A DNA stretch of 64,000 bases from positions 154,503-218,502 of the forward strand of contig JACVRA010000086.1 of assembly GCA_019828545.1 (NCBI GenBank), given 5' to 3'. Every line of letters begins with the position of its first letter. Position 1 is the first letter of the stretch. The notes beneath the pieces are model-generated. The model saw only the letters and a program-made list of their open reading frames with translations. It searched no databases and had not been told where the DNA came from. Source of the stretch: Paracamarosporium sp. OC-R06-R3. Taxonomy: Eukaryota; Ascomycota; Dothideomycetes; Pleosporales; Didymosphaeriaceae. Of this stretch, positions 1-11,240 are shown one piece after another. The position numbers and the translations under genes were made by a program.

Positions 1-705
1 TATAAAATAGGTTAAACATAGGAGTTAAAGGTGATTCCTGTAAGACTATATACATAACAAATCCCATGGAATCCCATGGTCTCATAGAATCCCATGCATG
101 GGATCCGTAGGATCCTATAGCACAATCACATGACGCTGGTCACGTGGTCCTAGTGTCCCAAGGCTTGGCGTGTGGGACACCGTGAGACGTTACCTAATCA
201 GTTGGTGGGGCCGAGGTCGTTTCTTGTCGTCATAAACGGCTTCCTTCCTATGTTGGATCCTGGATCCTAACACGTTTGCGCCAAGTTGTGAAAATGTTAG
301 TAAGACGAGTGCGTACCTTCACAGCAGCAATTCAGGAACGGCGTGTAGAAGAAAAATTTGGTAAGGAACCTAGACAATAGTATATACATTATAGAGACTA
401 GTACATAAGAAAACCCCACAGCGGACTAGTGTGCGCGAGGCCGTTACGCGTCAGCGAGTAGTGCATGAAACAATAGCAGAACCCTGTTGAAAAGAAAGAA
501 ACACCAAAGTTCGCCCTCGGTTCAGAATCTCATCCCGCGACATGGTTCCACGCGGTTACCCTTATCCCCATTCGCAACTATCATCCATATCCAGCCTCAA
601 CGCCGTCGTGTTATACACGTAATCACTTGTCCTTGGCCCCAATCGGGATCCATTAGGTTGTATCCGAACTCTGCAAGGCATGGATAGTTCCTAGTCACGT
701 GGTGA
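1..705. other. Gene-free left edge with short repeats
   Basis: I see no supportable gene here. The open frames are short and overlap on both strands. The stretch holds a cluster of short direct and palindromic repeats around 60-115, annotated separately, and two more GGATCC words at 255-267. It lies downstream of the laccase stop codon, so part of it is probably the laccase 3' UTR. Confidence 0.5.
60..115. repeat. Short AATCCCATG / GGATCC repeat cluster
   Basis: AATCCCATGG occurs twice back to back (60-69 and 70-79), and AATCCCATG again at 88-96. The last copy runs into the palindrome CCCATGCATGGG (91-102). GGATCC follows at 101-106 and 110-115. Two more GGATCC words lie at 255-260 and 262-267. 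These are direct observations. Whether it is a minisatellite remnant or part of a dispersed element cannot be told from one copy. Confidence 0.5.
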
Positions 706-2603
706 CTACACACCCGAGTCTTCCTCCTCGATACCTGTCGAATCTGCCCAATCCTTCCAGGCCGAGCACGTGTCTTGTAGGACGGTGGTCGATGTGAGGA
801 CGTCAGGGATCTCAGACTCACGCTCCACGAACTGAAGAGCGAGGCCTTCGGACGTGTGCCAACCAATATGGCAGTGCATCTGTTTGCAGCGCATTAGCTT
901 TCTCTCACCACTCAATAGAAAAGAAACAGGACTTACCAGCCACGTTCCAGGATTGTCCGTGAGGAAAGCAATGACCAGGTATCCTGCCGACGGCAATATC
1001 GCCACGTCACGACGCGGAGGATTAACTAAGTTAAGCGCAACAGAATCATCGAAGGTCGCAGTATCCTGAGCAGCTAAGATGAAGAAGTCATGTCCGTGTA
1101 AATGGATAGGGTGCGGGACTGGGATCGCAGTCGAGATGACAAAGTACACCCACTCATTTGCGTTCTCAAGCGTGTACACATTCTCCTGAGCCTCAAATGT
1201 AGCATTTCCCTCCAAGATTTGGAGCAAGGAAGGGTTCTCCCATTCAACCAACATGGTATTCAGCCCGATTTGCCACTTGAACAAGGTGCCCAAGTTTGTG
1301 ACGCTGACGCCCAGGTCGGAGTCTTCACGCGGGTCGACGACAGTCTGAGATAGATAGGGTACGAGGTTGGAGAGGGATTCGTCAACGCAGGCATTGTTGG
1401 AGAGGTTCTCATCGGCAGTGGAAGTTGGATCGGCAGTAGACGAGGTTGAGTAGCGAACGATGGCGCGAATATCGGCGCTGTTGGCATTCGAAGAGCAGGA
1501 GGATTGCGGAACAGCGCGCATCCAATAGTCAGCGGTCTCTTGGTCAGCGTTGACGATGATATCATATCGCTGGCCTACGTTGTGTGAGAACTTGATCATC
1601 GTGGGAGTGAGAATATGGACTTACCCATGCTAATGTCAAGATAGGTGGTCTCATAGGGAACAATAGGAACAAAGTCCATAGCAATAACTTGAAAGGAGTG
1701 TCCGTCGATGGCAAACTTGTAGTGCGTGTCAATTCCGGTGTTGACCAGGCGAATGCGATAGCTCTTGCCAGACTCAAAGCTGGTTTCATAACGAGAGCCA
1801 CCGCCTTCGAAAGTGTTGAGACCATTGATGAGGCCGTTTTGCAGCTCTGGGGGACCAACAGTTTGTGCGTAGTCATACATTTCGTCAGTGGTCTGGTGTG
1901 TCCAGTCGCTCAGTACGATTGGCTCAAGCTCTTCATCGTAATTTGCTGTTGCGGGACCATGAATGACCATAGGACCGAAGGCACCATTCCAAGCTTGAAG
2001 GCTGTAATGGGAGTGATACCATGATGTGCCGTATTGAGTGGCTTTCCATGTGTACGTGTAGGACTCGCCCGGCTGTGATGATGTCAGTGAAGATGTGGAA
2101 CAGCATATGGAAGGTTTCATACGGCGATGGGGCATTGAGTGATTGAAGGGACACCGTCTTCCTGGTTTGTGTAGTTCTGGCGTATACCATGCCAGTGTAT
2201 GCCAGTGCCGTTAGCTGTCAAGCTATTCGTGACATGGATCTTGACTGTGTCTCCCCAGTTCGCCTCGATCAGAGGACCAGGGACAGTCCCGTTGACAGCT
2301 AAAACTATCCTTTCGAAACCGTCAGGAGCCGCTGTGATGTTCTGAATGTCAAGCCAGTACTGGGTTCGTCAGTATACTTTCAAAACGAGACAATGGTTGG
2401 AGAATATTCACTTCGACAGTGACTCCTGTATCAGGAGCCTCATCATACCAATTAGTGTCGATGCTGTAATCACACCAAACACTCCGGTCAGAAGCAGTGT
2501 TGCCATCGCAGACCGCGCGAGGAGAAACAGACGAACTTGTCTGTGGGGCCGGCATAGCAGCAGCTGCTGCAACCAGAAAAACGAGCGTTCGAACGAGTAT
2601 CAT
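706..2603 (-). CDS. Secreted laccase (multicopper oxidase)
   Basis: Oxidises phenolic substrates at a type-1 copper and reduces O2 to water at a trinuclear copper centre; acts outside the cell. The model has five exons (2603-2412, 2359-2123, 2072-1625, 1574-937, 879-706) and four introns of 50-57 bp, giving 562 aa. The start at 2603 begins a signal peptide ([16 protein letters not shown]). All four copper motifs are seen: HWHG near residue 116, WYHSHYS near 161, [10 protein letters not shown] near 447 and HCHIGWH near 507. Leu lies in the axial position after the last motif. The protein ends DSGV, the conserved C-terminal plug of ascomycete laccases. Splicing restores MGQRYD at the third junction and GTWLMHCH at the fourth. 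The physiological substrate (lignin, melanin or other) cannot be told; no pigment cluster is next to it. Confidence 0.93.
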
Positions 2604-2720
2604 ATTGATAGTCACCAATGAATGACTGAAATGTAGAATAGAAACGATGGATAGAATAAGCAATCAAAACTCAAAGAATGGAAGCTTTGTGTTGATATCA
2701 TAACGGGATGTGCAGAGAAG

Positions 2721-2730
2721 TATATATATT
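2721..2730 (-). promoter_or_regulatory. TATA-like box of the laccase gene
   Basis: An uninterrupted TATATATAT run lies about 120 bp upstream of the laccase start codon on the laccase strand. Distance and sequence fit a core promoter element; this is inferred from position only. Confidence 0.4.
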
Positions 2731-4648
2731 CACAAGTAAATGCTTTTTAGGGGGGGAGAGCCTTCGAGTATGACCAATTCTGCCTTAGCACTGTCAGAGC
2801 GCAATTGTCATCACACGCTTCCTGGTGTTGCACCGAGTCGTCAGCAAAACCATCGGTGTGGTAGCAATGCCATTTTCCGTTCTTGCTCCGTCTGATGGTT
2901 CATCACAGCGCCAAGTTGTGAAGTCCGCATGCATGAAAGCCCTGGAATATCCGTACCAAGAACTACTCCACTGTGGATGCATGAAACGATAAGCCACCAA
3001 ATCCGCCTGTTCATCCTCCGATTAGAAGGAGCCAAGGGCGCCAACTATTGTTAGATGGAAAGCTTGTTTGAGCATCCACTTCGTTATGGGAATACGGCAT
3101 ATAGACACGACATCTCTTACATTCCTTCCATGAGGCGCAAGCTAGGATAGGAGACCGTGTATGGATTTCTCAGCGCTTATTCACGTATAGCGCGTGACAC
3201 GGTGCGCGTGTTAACCGGAGCAGCCCCCAGGCTGTGCCTGAGAGACGCTGTAGTAGACTGAATTCGGCAATGCATGCGCAGAATATTGACCGCGTAATCC
3301 TAGAGCTGATCAGTCAACTACCAGTAGAGCAGATGGGAATGGGCGACAAAATACGCAGGCATAACCCTTGGATCGACCACGCTTGGAAACATGCGATGCG
3401 CGTGCCTGAAGGTGAATGCATTGAACAAGGTATAATCAGTGGGACGGCAAGGCCCGCCGAGCTTGGACCGACAACTGCCCGGTTTGATTTCCAAGTTGGA
3501 GTAATGTGGTTTCCATAGCCAACGACTTAGCACAAGACTGTGCATTTGAGGCTTGCAGCAAGTCCGCAAGACTACGCGTCTCCCTTGGATCGTTATCAGC
3601 CGCCCAAGTATTGTGAAGTTGTTTTTTATCCAATCACTACAAGCAGCTCGAGATAGAGCCACTTCTAGGATGTGCATCATCTAGTGTCTGGACGGTATAC
3701 TCATCGAAATGAAAGCCTGCCAAAAATCATCATATTGTCTATGAAAGCTCTGGTGATTCACTCGAGGTGCAAGGAGTTAGCCCGTGTCAAAACAGAGTTC
3801 AGAATTGTGTTAGCGCACAGGATGAGATACGGACCGATTCAATTGAACCCTCACTGCACGCTTTGGGAACGTCTATAAGGTAGATGTGGGGATGAGATGG
3901 GGTTCGGTAGTGTCTGTGCCGAAACCGGACAGGGATCGCGGCAACGCGCCGGCGTCCAATCAGGCATGGATCCCGCCATGACGACGCTTTTACATACGAG
4001 TCAAGAAACGGATTTCTCCAAGGGCCTTGCCGGGGGACCCGATAGGGAACGGCTCGACTAGCACCGACCTCGTGGCGCGTATGCAGATAAATTCTAGATA
4101 TCCTTTCTTCGGACTAGGTGCCGACGGGAAGGGATTATAGGCGATGCGCTGACAGTCACAAAGCGTCTTCGCAACGCACTGGTCCAATGACCAGCGGAGC
4201 GTCGTAAGCGCAACACGGCCTCTACTACAGGAACCCTCTTTTGACCATTGCTTGGCTTGCTTCGTCGCCTTGGGTGCTGCTTCCTCGTGACTCCATTCGC
4301 CACTGACCCTAACTGCCGCGCACGTTTCGTTTCATTATCTCACCAAAGGCGTTCCGGGGGAGTGTTGGCCGTGCATGCATGAGGAAAGCCGTGCGGTCGG
4401 GTGCGTGGCAAGGAATCAATAGCTGCAGCTATGCATCTGCCGACTGGTGCGATAGGTAGTGCTCCTTGAAGAAGGCCTGCAGGACGACTCGTAATCAGGG
4501 ATGGGGGCAAGTCCGGATGGATTACAAGGACTACAAGAAGTCTTGATGTATATCAAAGGGGGACCGTGTCTCACAGGGTGAAAGTAGACCTGCGCATTAT
4601 CCTTCCACAATTCAGTCACTCCTTTCATCAATACACTCAACTTCCAAT
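2731..4648. other. About 1.9 kb intergenic DNA, no gene recognised
   Basis: Both strands carry only short overlapping open frames without domain signatures or good splice structures. The part around 3900-4320 is richer in G+C and CpG than its flanks but matches no gene or rRNA I can recognise. The right end includes the promoter of the small secreted protein gene. Confidence 0.45.
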
Positions 4649-5351
4649 ATGTTCTGCAAAGCCTCGCTCGCTACTGTTCTAGCTGTGTTGGTATCCAGCG
4701 CAGTATCCGAAGACACCGAGTTCCAACTCTTCGCCTACGGCAAAATCGCAGAGTCGGGTCTACAACTGTACTACGGCGATGGTCAGTAGCAGAACACTTA
4801 GTAGTCGTATCACATACTCACAGGCTTTCAGGCCAAGCATACATCGGTGGCACCCCATCATTCGTGAAAGAATCAGCAAACATAACGCGTGAGAAGAACT
4901 TAGCTAGTGAAGAAGGTTATAGCTTACTGTTTTAGTGGCCATAGCTGAAGGCGATGACAAGTTTGTAGCCAAAGCTAACACCACGGAGGCCAGCACGCTC
5001 GACTTGTCCCCTGAGCCCACAATGTATATCGATGTGACGGAAGGTGCTGTGAATCCCGTCGGCTTCACCACGGATAATACAACACTCCCCAGCGGCGCCA
5101 CAGCGGTTGGCTTTGGGCTATACGGGGGATGGGCATTCCATAAGGAAGGGGATGATGCTGCCATCGAGATGAAGTTCGTTGCAACACCAACCAACGAGAC
5201 TGGTATATACTTGTACGTGCAGGAAGGATACGTTGTCTTCTCAAGCTGACGTTGATTTAGAGTGAAGTGGAATGCTGGGGCCACAACAGCAACCGATGAT
5301 ATTGCGATCTCGCTGCGTACTCAGGCCCCAGTTGTAATTGACGATAAATGA
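4649..5351 (+). CDS. Small secreted protein, function unknown
   Basis: The four-exon model (4649-4781, 4832-4888, 4936-5212, 5261-5351; introns 47-50 bp) gives 185 aa. The ATG at 4649 begins a clear signal peptide (MFCKASLATVLAVLVSSAVS), cleaved probably before EDTEFQ. The mature part has no cysteine, is rich in Gly, Ala and Thr, and carries several N-glycosylation sequons (NIT, NTT twice, NET). The pattern FQLFAYG...LQLYYGDGQAYIG resembles a widespread family of short, uncharacterised secreted proteins of dothideomycetes, where such proteins may coat or decorate the wall. All introns have GT-AG ends and restore frame. No enzymatic motif is visible. It could be an effector-like protein, but nothing in the sequence shows that. 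Confidence 0.75.
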
Positions 5352-6367
5352 TCCCCATGAGGATGTCTCTGTTGGATGCTGCCTAAGATTGCGCTTTCCT
5401 TTCTTTCGTACCCTTGTCTAATTCGCCTTCTTGAATCTCCTTTATGGATTTGATGGTTTTGATACTAGGTGTTGATGATAGTCTTGAATGGAGCTGTAAT
5501 ATCAAACTGTGCAGAACTCGTTACCTTATCCAACCTGCTGAGGCTTGGGTGGTGATTGTGTGAGGGTAGCCTCTGAATTTGTGAAAGGCAAATTTCTCCG
5601 AACATAGAAACCGAAACGTCCATACGGAATTGTTTAGCTGAAACTACTATTTTGTCCCTGGGCATGCACTGCAATTGATCGTACGGATACTTGCGCTCAT
5701 GTATACTGAGTTAATGTCCGCGATCTTCTAGCCCAGAATATGGTTTACATGAGATGGGTAGTTCGAGGGCGTAGCTCGATGCTCATGCTCTAATCCTCAC
5801 CATTGTATACATCCACGCTAGAGCTCTTTTGTAACAACAGGAGGAGTTCTTTCGCTTTGTCCTCCATTCCAGCTCTGTCGTCGGAGAGACAGTTCCGCCG
5901 CCTCCCCGACGCTAGCGCCAAATCAGGACAGCTCCGCGTTCGCCGCCTGGCTTTCACTACGCCACCACTTCTACTCCAGCAAACTGCTCGAGCACGAGGT
6001 TGACGTTCACTGAGTGCGCGCAAGCTGCTGCGTATGACAATACGAATCCTTGAGCTAGGCTGACCTGACACGATACCCTACCTGACCGAACAAACTTTAC
6101 GCGAACTCTGCGAAACTTTCCACGCCTACACTGGTACAACGCGGTCGCGCATAACGATCCGAGTTCCGCAGTCCTCAACAGCGGACCGTTTTTCTATCCT
6201 TTAACGCGCCTTCGACCCTCGACCAAAACCTTGTGCACAACCAGTCGAAATCGGCCTCGTTCTGCGATTCGGGCGCATTCCGTTAGAGCTCCCTCCAGAG
6301 TCTCTTCGACTCCGCCTCCGGGCCAACCACACCCAGCACATATTTCACCCACAAGGCCCCCGTCATA
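5352..6367. other. About 1 kb intergenic DNA, no gene recognised
   Basis: Open frames here are short and in conflict on the two strands. The last 200 bp before the helicase start are C/T-rich, as in many fungal housekeeping promoters and leaders. Confidence 0.5.
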
Positions 6368-8978
6368 ATGGCTTCTAAACGGCAGGCCACTGAGGATCTC
6401 TCGGACCTGCGACAGCGTAGCCGGTTCGACTACCTTGCCAAGCGGGAGGCTTTAAAGCTTGCCGAGCTACAGAAGGATGTTGAGGAAGATGAGAGGGAGA
6501 GGGAAAAGTATGGAGCTTCGCTAAGTAAACGCGAACTAGAGGAGATGGACCGGCGGAAGACGACCCTCCGCCTAACTTTGGAACGCAACCAGATCGATGA
6601 CACGAATTCGGGTTTTGTCATGCTCGATTCTAGCCTGACAGATAAGAACGAAGTTTTAAACAGGCGGAGTAAGAAGGAAACTTACAAGAGTGAAGTTCAG
6701 ATATGGGAAGATGAGCAGACCTCTAAAGCTAAGGCCGCGCAAGGCCGACATGCTGTCCGCGAATCAGAAGATGCGTACGAGTTCGTCTTTGATCCAGCGT
6801 CTACAGTCAATTTCGACATCGATGTCAAAAACTGGAAATCGCCAGAACAACAGAGGCTTGAAGATCAGCTCAACCAAGCCGAAGAGAGAGCAAAAAGCAT
6901 CGACGCTGTAAGAAAGAGCCTTCCTGTCTACAGTTACAGGACAGAGCTTTTGGACGCCATCGATAAATATCCTGTCATTGTAATCACTAGTTCGACGGGA
7001 TCTGGTAAAACAGTAAGTGAATCCTGCACGTATGATCGAGCTCCACGCTAACTCATAGCAGACCCAAATTCCTCAATACCTCCTTGAGGATATGGAATCA
7101 AAAGGCCATATCAAGGGCTTGATCGGATGTACACAACCGCGACGTGTTGCTGCCATGAGCGTTGCAAAGCGTGTAAGCGAGGAGAGAAACACACGTCTGG
7201 GAATGGGCGAGGTGGGTTATCGGGTCCGTTTCGACGACAAGAGCTCAGATGCCACGCGCATCCTCTACATGACGGACGGAATGTTGCTGAGAGAGATCCT
7301 CACCTCACCCATGCTCGAAAACTACTCCCATCTCATTGTTGATGAGGCTCACGAGCGAAGTGTTAATTCAGATATAATCCTTAGCCTTATGCGCGACCTG
7401 GTTCTGGCAAGACCTGACTTCAGACTCATTATATCCTCTGCTACTTTGGACAGTCAACACTTCAGCAAATTCTTTAGAGACTGTCCGATCTTCAGTATTC
7501 CGGGCAAGACTTATGAAGTGTCATGTTCGTTCACTCAGAATCCAGAAGGTAAGTGCTATCCGCAAAATGCGCTCAGGACTTGTACTGACTGGAAAACAGG
7601 TAATTTTATATCCGCACTGGTAACTACAGTGTTTCAAATCCACCTCAGCCAAGAGCTTCCAGGCGATATTCTGTGCTTCCTTCCGGGCACCGAAGAGATC
7701 CTTGTTGCGTGCGCTTCCATCGAAGAGACATCGAAGAAACTAGGAAAATCGGCGCCGGAACTTATATGTTTACCTTTGTATTCCGCCCTGGAATCGTCGC
7801 TCCAGGCGAAGGTCTTTGAGCCCACCCCTAAAGGTGTTCGCAAATGCATCGTTGCCACAAACATAGCGGAGACATCGATCACCATCGATGGTATCAAATG
7901 GGTTATCGATTCTGGGTACGCAAAAGAGAACAACTACGACAGCCGGACCGGTATCGAATCGTTGGTCGTGACTCCAATCTCTAGAGCAAGCGCCGATCAG
8001 AGGGCAGGACGTGCAGGTCGAACTTCAGCGGGAGTCTGCCTTCGATTGTGGAGTCGATGGAGTCATTGGAACGAATTGCCCGAGAGTAGTATCCCTGAGA
8101 TACAGCGCTGCAGCTTGTCTGGCCCAATCCTCATGCTCAAAAGTATGGGTATTCACGACCTTTTCAACTTTCCGTGGTTAGATGCCCCTTCCCCTCAAGT
8201 CATGCAAAGCTCTTTAGAAGAGCTATACGCTCTTGGAGCTTTGACATCCGACGGTGGCGTTTCATCCTTGGGAAGAAAGATGGCCGAAATCCCAGCTGCC
8301 CCGAAACTTTCCAAGGCGTTAATCCAAGCCGACAAATTGAAATGTACTGCAGAAGTTCTCACCATCGTCGCTGTGGTAGGCGAATCCGCAACACTCTTCC
8401 TACGTCCAAAAGATAAGAGGATATACGCAGATGCGGCAAGGCGAAGATTCGAATCCACTGAAAATGCGGACCATTTGACCTATCTGAATGTATGGAATCA
8501 GTTCGTTGAGGCGGACTATGACCCGATCTGGTGTAAAGAGAACTATCTCGACTATCGAGCCTTGAACCGCGCCAGAGATGTACGGGCACAACTCGAAAAA
8601 CTGTGCGACCGGATAGAGGTCGATTCCCAAGTCAGTGTAGGATCTGATCACATCACCATCAAGAAGGCCATTACTTCTGGTTATTTTATGAACGTCGGTC
8701 GCCTAAATCGGAATGGGCAGAGCTACCGGAACGTGAAAAGCGGACTTGAATTCTTCATACATCCAAGCTCCGGTTTGGTAGAAAAGCGACCAAAGTTCAT
8801 CTGTTATATGGAACTGGTACTCACGTCGAAGGAGTTCGCTAGGGGTTGTATGGAAATTGACGGGTCGTGGCTGTCGGAACTTGCTCCACATTACTTTAAG
8901 CCTGAGGACATTGAAAAGCTAGGTGTAGAGAAGAAGCTTCCGAAGGGACAGGGTAAGGTTGGTGTGGATGCACGATGA
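6368..8978 (+). CDS. DEAH-box RNA helicase, Prp2/DHX16-type
   Basis: An ATP-dependent RNA helicase of the spliceosomal DEAH family; Prp2/DHX16 activates the B complex before the first splicing step. Exons 6368-7012, 7062-7548 and 7600-8978 give 836 aa. The second intron is 51 bp, has no in-frame stop and could be overlooked. A charged N-terminal region (1-190) is followed by motif I STGSGKTTQ (about 208-216), motif II DEAH (309-312), motif III SAT (341-343), motif V IAETSITI, motif VI QRAGRAGR, then HA2 and OB-fold domains ending in the family-typical SELAPHYF segment. Two oddities: motif I reads SSTGSGKT where the family has GETGSGKT, and PGTEEI replaces TGQEEI. The N-terminal region is about half as long as in human DHX16. 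It may be the sole Prp2 orthologue, fast-evolving, or a divergent paralogue. Confidence 0.88.
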
Positions 8979-9269
8979 GTGATGGAAAACGGTATAGAGG
9001 AAGGATATATCGAGTGTATAGTATGAGATACGGTTGTACGAACAAGGAGTGCATTGGACACGGCATTATGATACCCCAGCGCGAATAGAGACCTAAATAT
9101 TTGGACTTGAATATCTTGACCTTTACATTGAGATCATAAAACCATAACTGATAGTTACAAACATTGGTTGCACGGAACTGTGGTTGTAGCGCGACACCTT
9201 TATAAAATCTTCAGATAGCCTGCAACAACCCCTAGTGGTATCCCCACCACAGCTAACAACCCAGCAGTT

Positions 9270-10840
9270 TTACTGCACAAGCCTAAACAGCTTCCCTCCA
9301 ACCCGATCCCATTCATCATCCCACCTATTTTCGCTCTCTTTTAGCGCGCCCTTCTTCAACGTCGGCAATATGCTGTCTTTGCTGCCAAATAGACCCACCA
9401 ATTGCCCCGCTAATTGTTCTGAAGAGTTGAATCCCTTTCCGTTAACATCTTCCTTGACGAGCTCCGGCCATGCTTCGAATTCGCCCCAGCCTACTACTGG
9501 TAGACCTGCACCAAACATATCTACCACTTTCATCGGGAGATCTACGCCAGAAGAGGAGGTATGGAGTGAAACGCCCAAATCCGCTGCCCCCAGTAACGTC
9601 GCGTAGTCTCCGGGTGTGAGCCACGCTGTCTGTATCACCACATTGAGTAACTTCTTCTCTTGATTCATCTTCTGGACGAGGGAGAGATAATGCTCCTTTT
9701 GGGGTCCCTTTCCCGTAATGATGGCGAGGATCTTGGGGAGGGAGACTTGGGATGTGGCCCGCGCTGAGTATGCTTCTAGAGCAGCGAGTAGTAAAGAGAA
9801 GTCTTCGTCTGCAGTCCAGGAGGTAGAAGACACGATGAGCTTCCATGTCCCTTTTGACAGATCCTGAGCATACTGCGCCGTCTCTGGTAGTCTCGACAGA
9901 AATTTGGAGCGTTCGGTGGTACTGATGGGTCGGAAGATGGCTGCAGGGCGATCATGCAGTGCTTGTGCTGTAACTCCGTAGCTATTCTTCAAGACTTTCG
10001 CCATGGCATTCGTTACGGTGATGTGATGTGATGCCAATCGGGAGCACACATTTTCGTACAAAGCGGAGATCTTGACTAAGGGGTGAGACGGGCCGAGTTT
10101 GAGAGCGAGAATCGAGTAGCCGAAGTTGTGCCAGTCGATGACGAGCTCGGTGTTGCGGAGGAAGCAGATGATGGATGCTATGGCTAGGGACGGGATCGAT
10201 GGCGGGTTTTGCACAAGCATGTAGCGTGCTGGTTCGGAGCCGTAGCCTAGGGCGCGGTAGAGGCTCCATGCTTGGTGGAGGGCTTTTAAGGGGGCAAGGA
10301 CGGGGAAGAGGAGTTTTGAGCTGGAGCGGAGGAAGGATGGGGTCAGTTTTAGGGGAACGATTTTGATTAGGTCGCTGGATGATACGTCTGGGTGGACTTC
10401 AGACTCTGGAAGTGGGGTTAGTACAGAAGTTACGATGCGTAGAGATCTACTTAAAAGTGATTAGTGTGAAGCGAAGAGTGCCACGTACCCTGATAGCCAA
10501 TTAGGTAGACCTTGCCGCCATGTTTGGCAATGCTGATCGCATGGTACTGCATGCGTGGTGATCTACCGATGTCTCCCAGAACCACTACTTGGGTTGTTCG
10601 CCCCGCCTTGAAATTCGCCTTCTTCTTCCCATCTTTTCCTTTCAGTTCGAGTTCTTCGCCCTTTTCATTCACTGCTCTTAACGGCTTGTCCTTGTAAGGG
10701 TCGTACTGCGAGGGTAACGTAAGAAGGACTATGGTGAATAGTGTGGAAAGGCCAAGTATCGCGTAGAGGGCAATGTCGAACAACCAGCTCCCCTTCTCAC
10801 TCAGAAAGTCATCACGAAAGATGTCGAATATATTAAACAT
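9270..10840 (-). CDS. ALG1: ALG1, chitobiosyldiphosphodolichol beta-mannosyltransferase
   Basis: Transfers the first mannose from GDP-mannose to GlcNAc2-PP-dolichol on the cytosolic face of the ER, in N-glycan assembly. Two exons (10840-10489 and 10405-9270, 83 bp intron) give 495 aa. One N-terminal membrane anchor (about residues 20-43) is followed by a short linker and a GT-B fold: [17 protein letters not shown] at the start of the first Rossmann half, [15 protein letters not shown] in the middle, and the GT33-typical donor-side segment [18 protein letters not shown] with GLPVV and the following acidic segment. Length and order match the family. It converges on the helicase gene and shares a 400 bp promoter with the zinc transporter gene, whose product also acts in the secretory pathway. 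Confidence 0.93.
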
Positions 10841-11240
10841 GTCGATGCAGCGCCAGGACGGCGTCGATGTCGAGTCACATGTATTTGCGCGGGTGATGCT
10901 GAAAGGTCACGGGTATTGGTGGTTGTGCGAATCAGCCACAGGAGCGCCACATTTGCGGAGTTGAGCAGGCGCTACCGAGCGAATCGCGCCTGCCAATCTT
11001 GGTGGGTGAGACAGACCCCTGAAAGCGGCCGCTATCGAAACATTCGAGACGCCGTGACGCCTTGCCATTCCTACATCTCCCCGCAATTCGCTTTCGTTCC
11101 CCGCGCTTTGTTGTTCTTGTTTTGCTTGAATCGGATGGGACATTAGCACGACACCCCCAAAACATCCCTCGAGGCTCGGCCCTTTTGCCTATTCGGATGC
11201 GCCCAGGCTATTCGGCGACGGACCCCCGAGCGCACTACAT
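10841..11240. promoter_or_regulatory. Bidirectional promoter region ALG1 / MSC2-type
   Basis: This 400 bp stretch separates two divergent start codons and has no gene of its own; short frames on both strands conflict. No TATA box is evident. It must hold the promoters of both genes. Co-regulation is an inference from the arrangement only. Confidence 0.5.

Noticed and set aside
3234..3680. Overlapping 94- and 120-codon frames on opposite strands
   Set aside because: Neither has recognisable motifs, leader or introns; treated as chance.
3880..4320. GC-rich stretch whose antisense frames recalled translated rRNA-antisense proteins
   Set aside because: No recognisable conserved rRNA core sequence could be matched, so an rRNA call is not supported.
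8440..8460. GATTCGAATCCACT, resembling a tRNA B box
   Set aside because: Inside the helicase coding frame, with no matching A box or cloverleaf around it.
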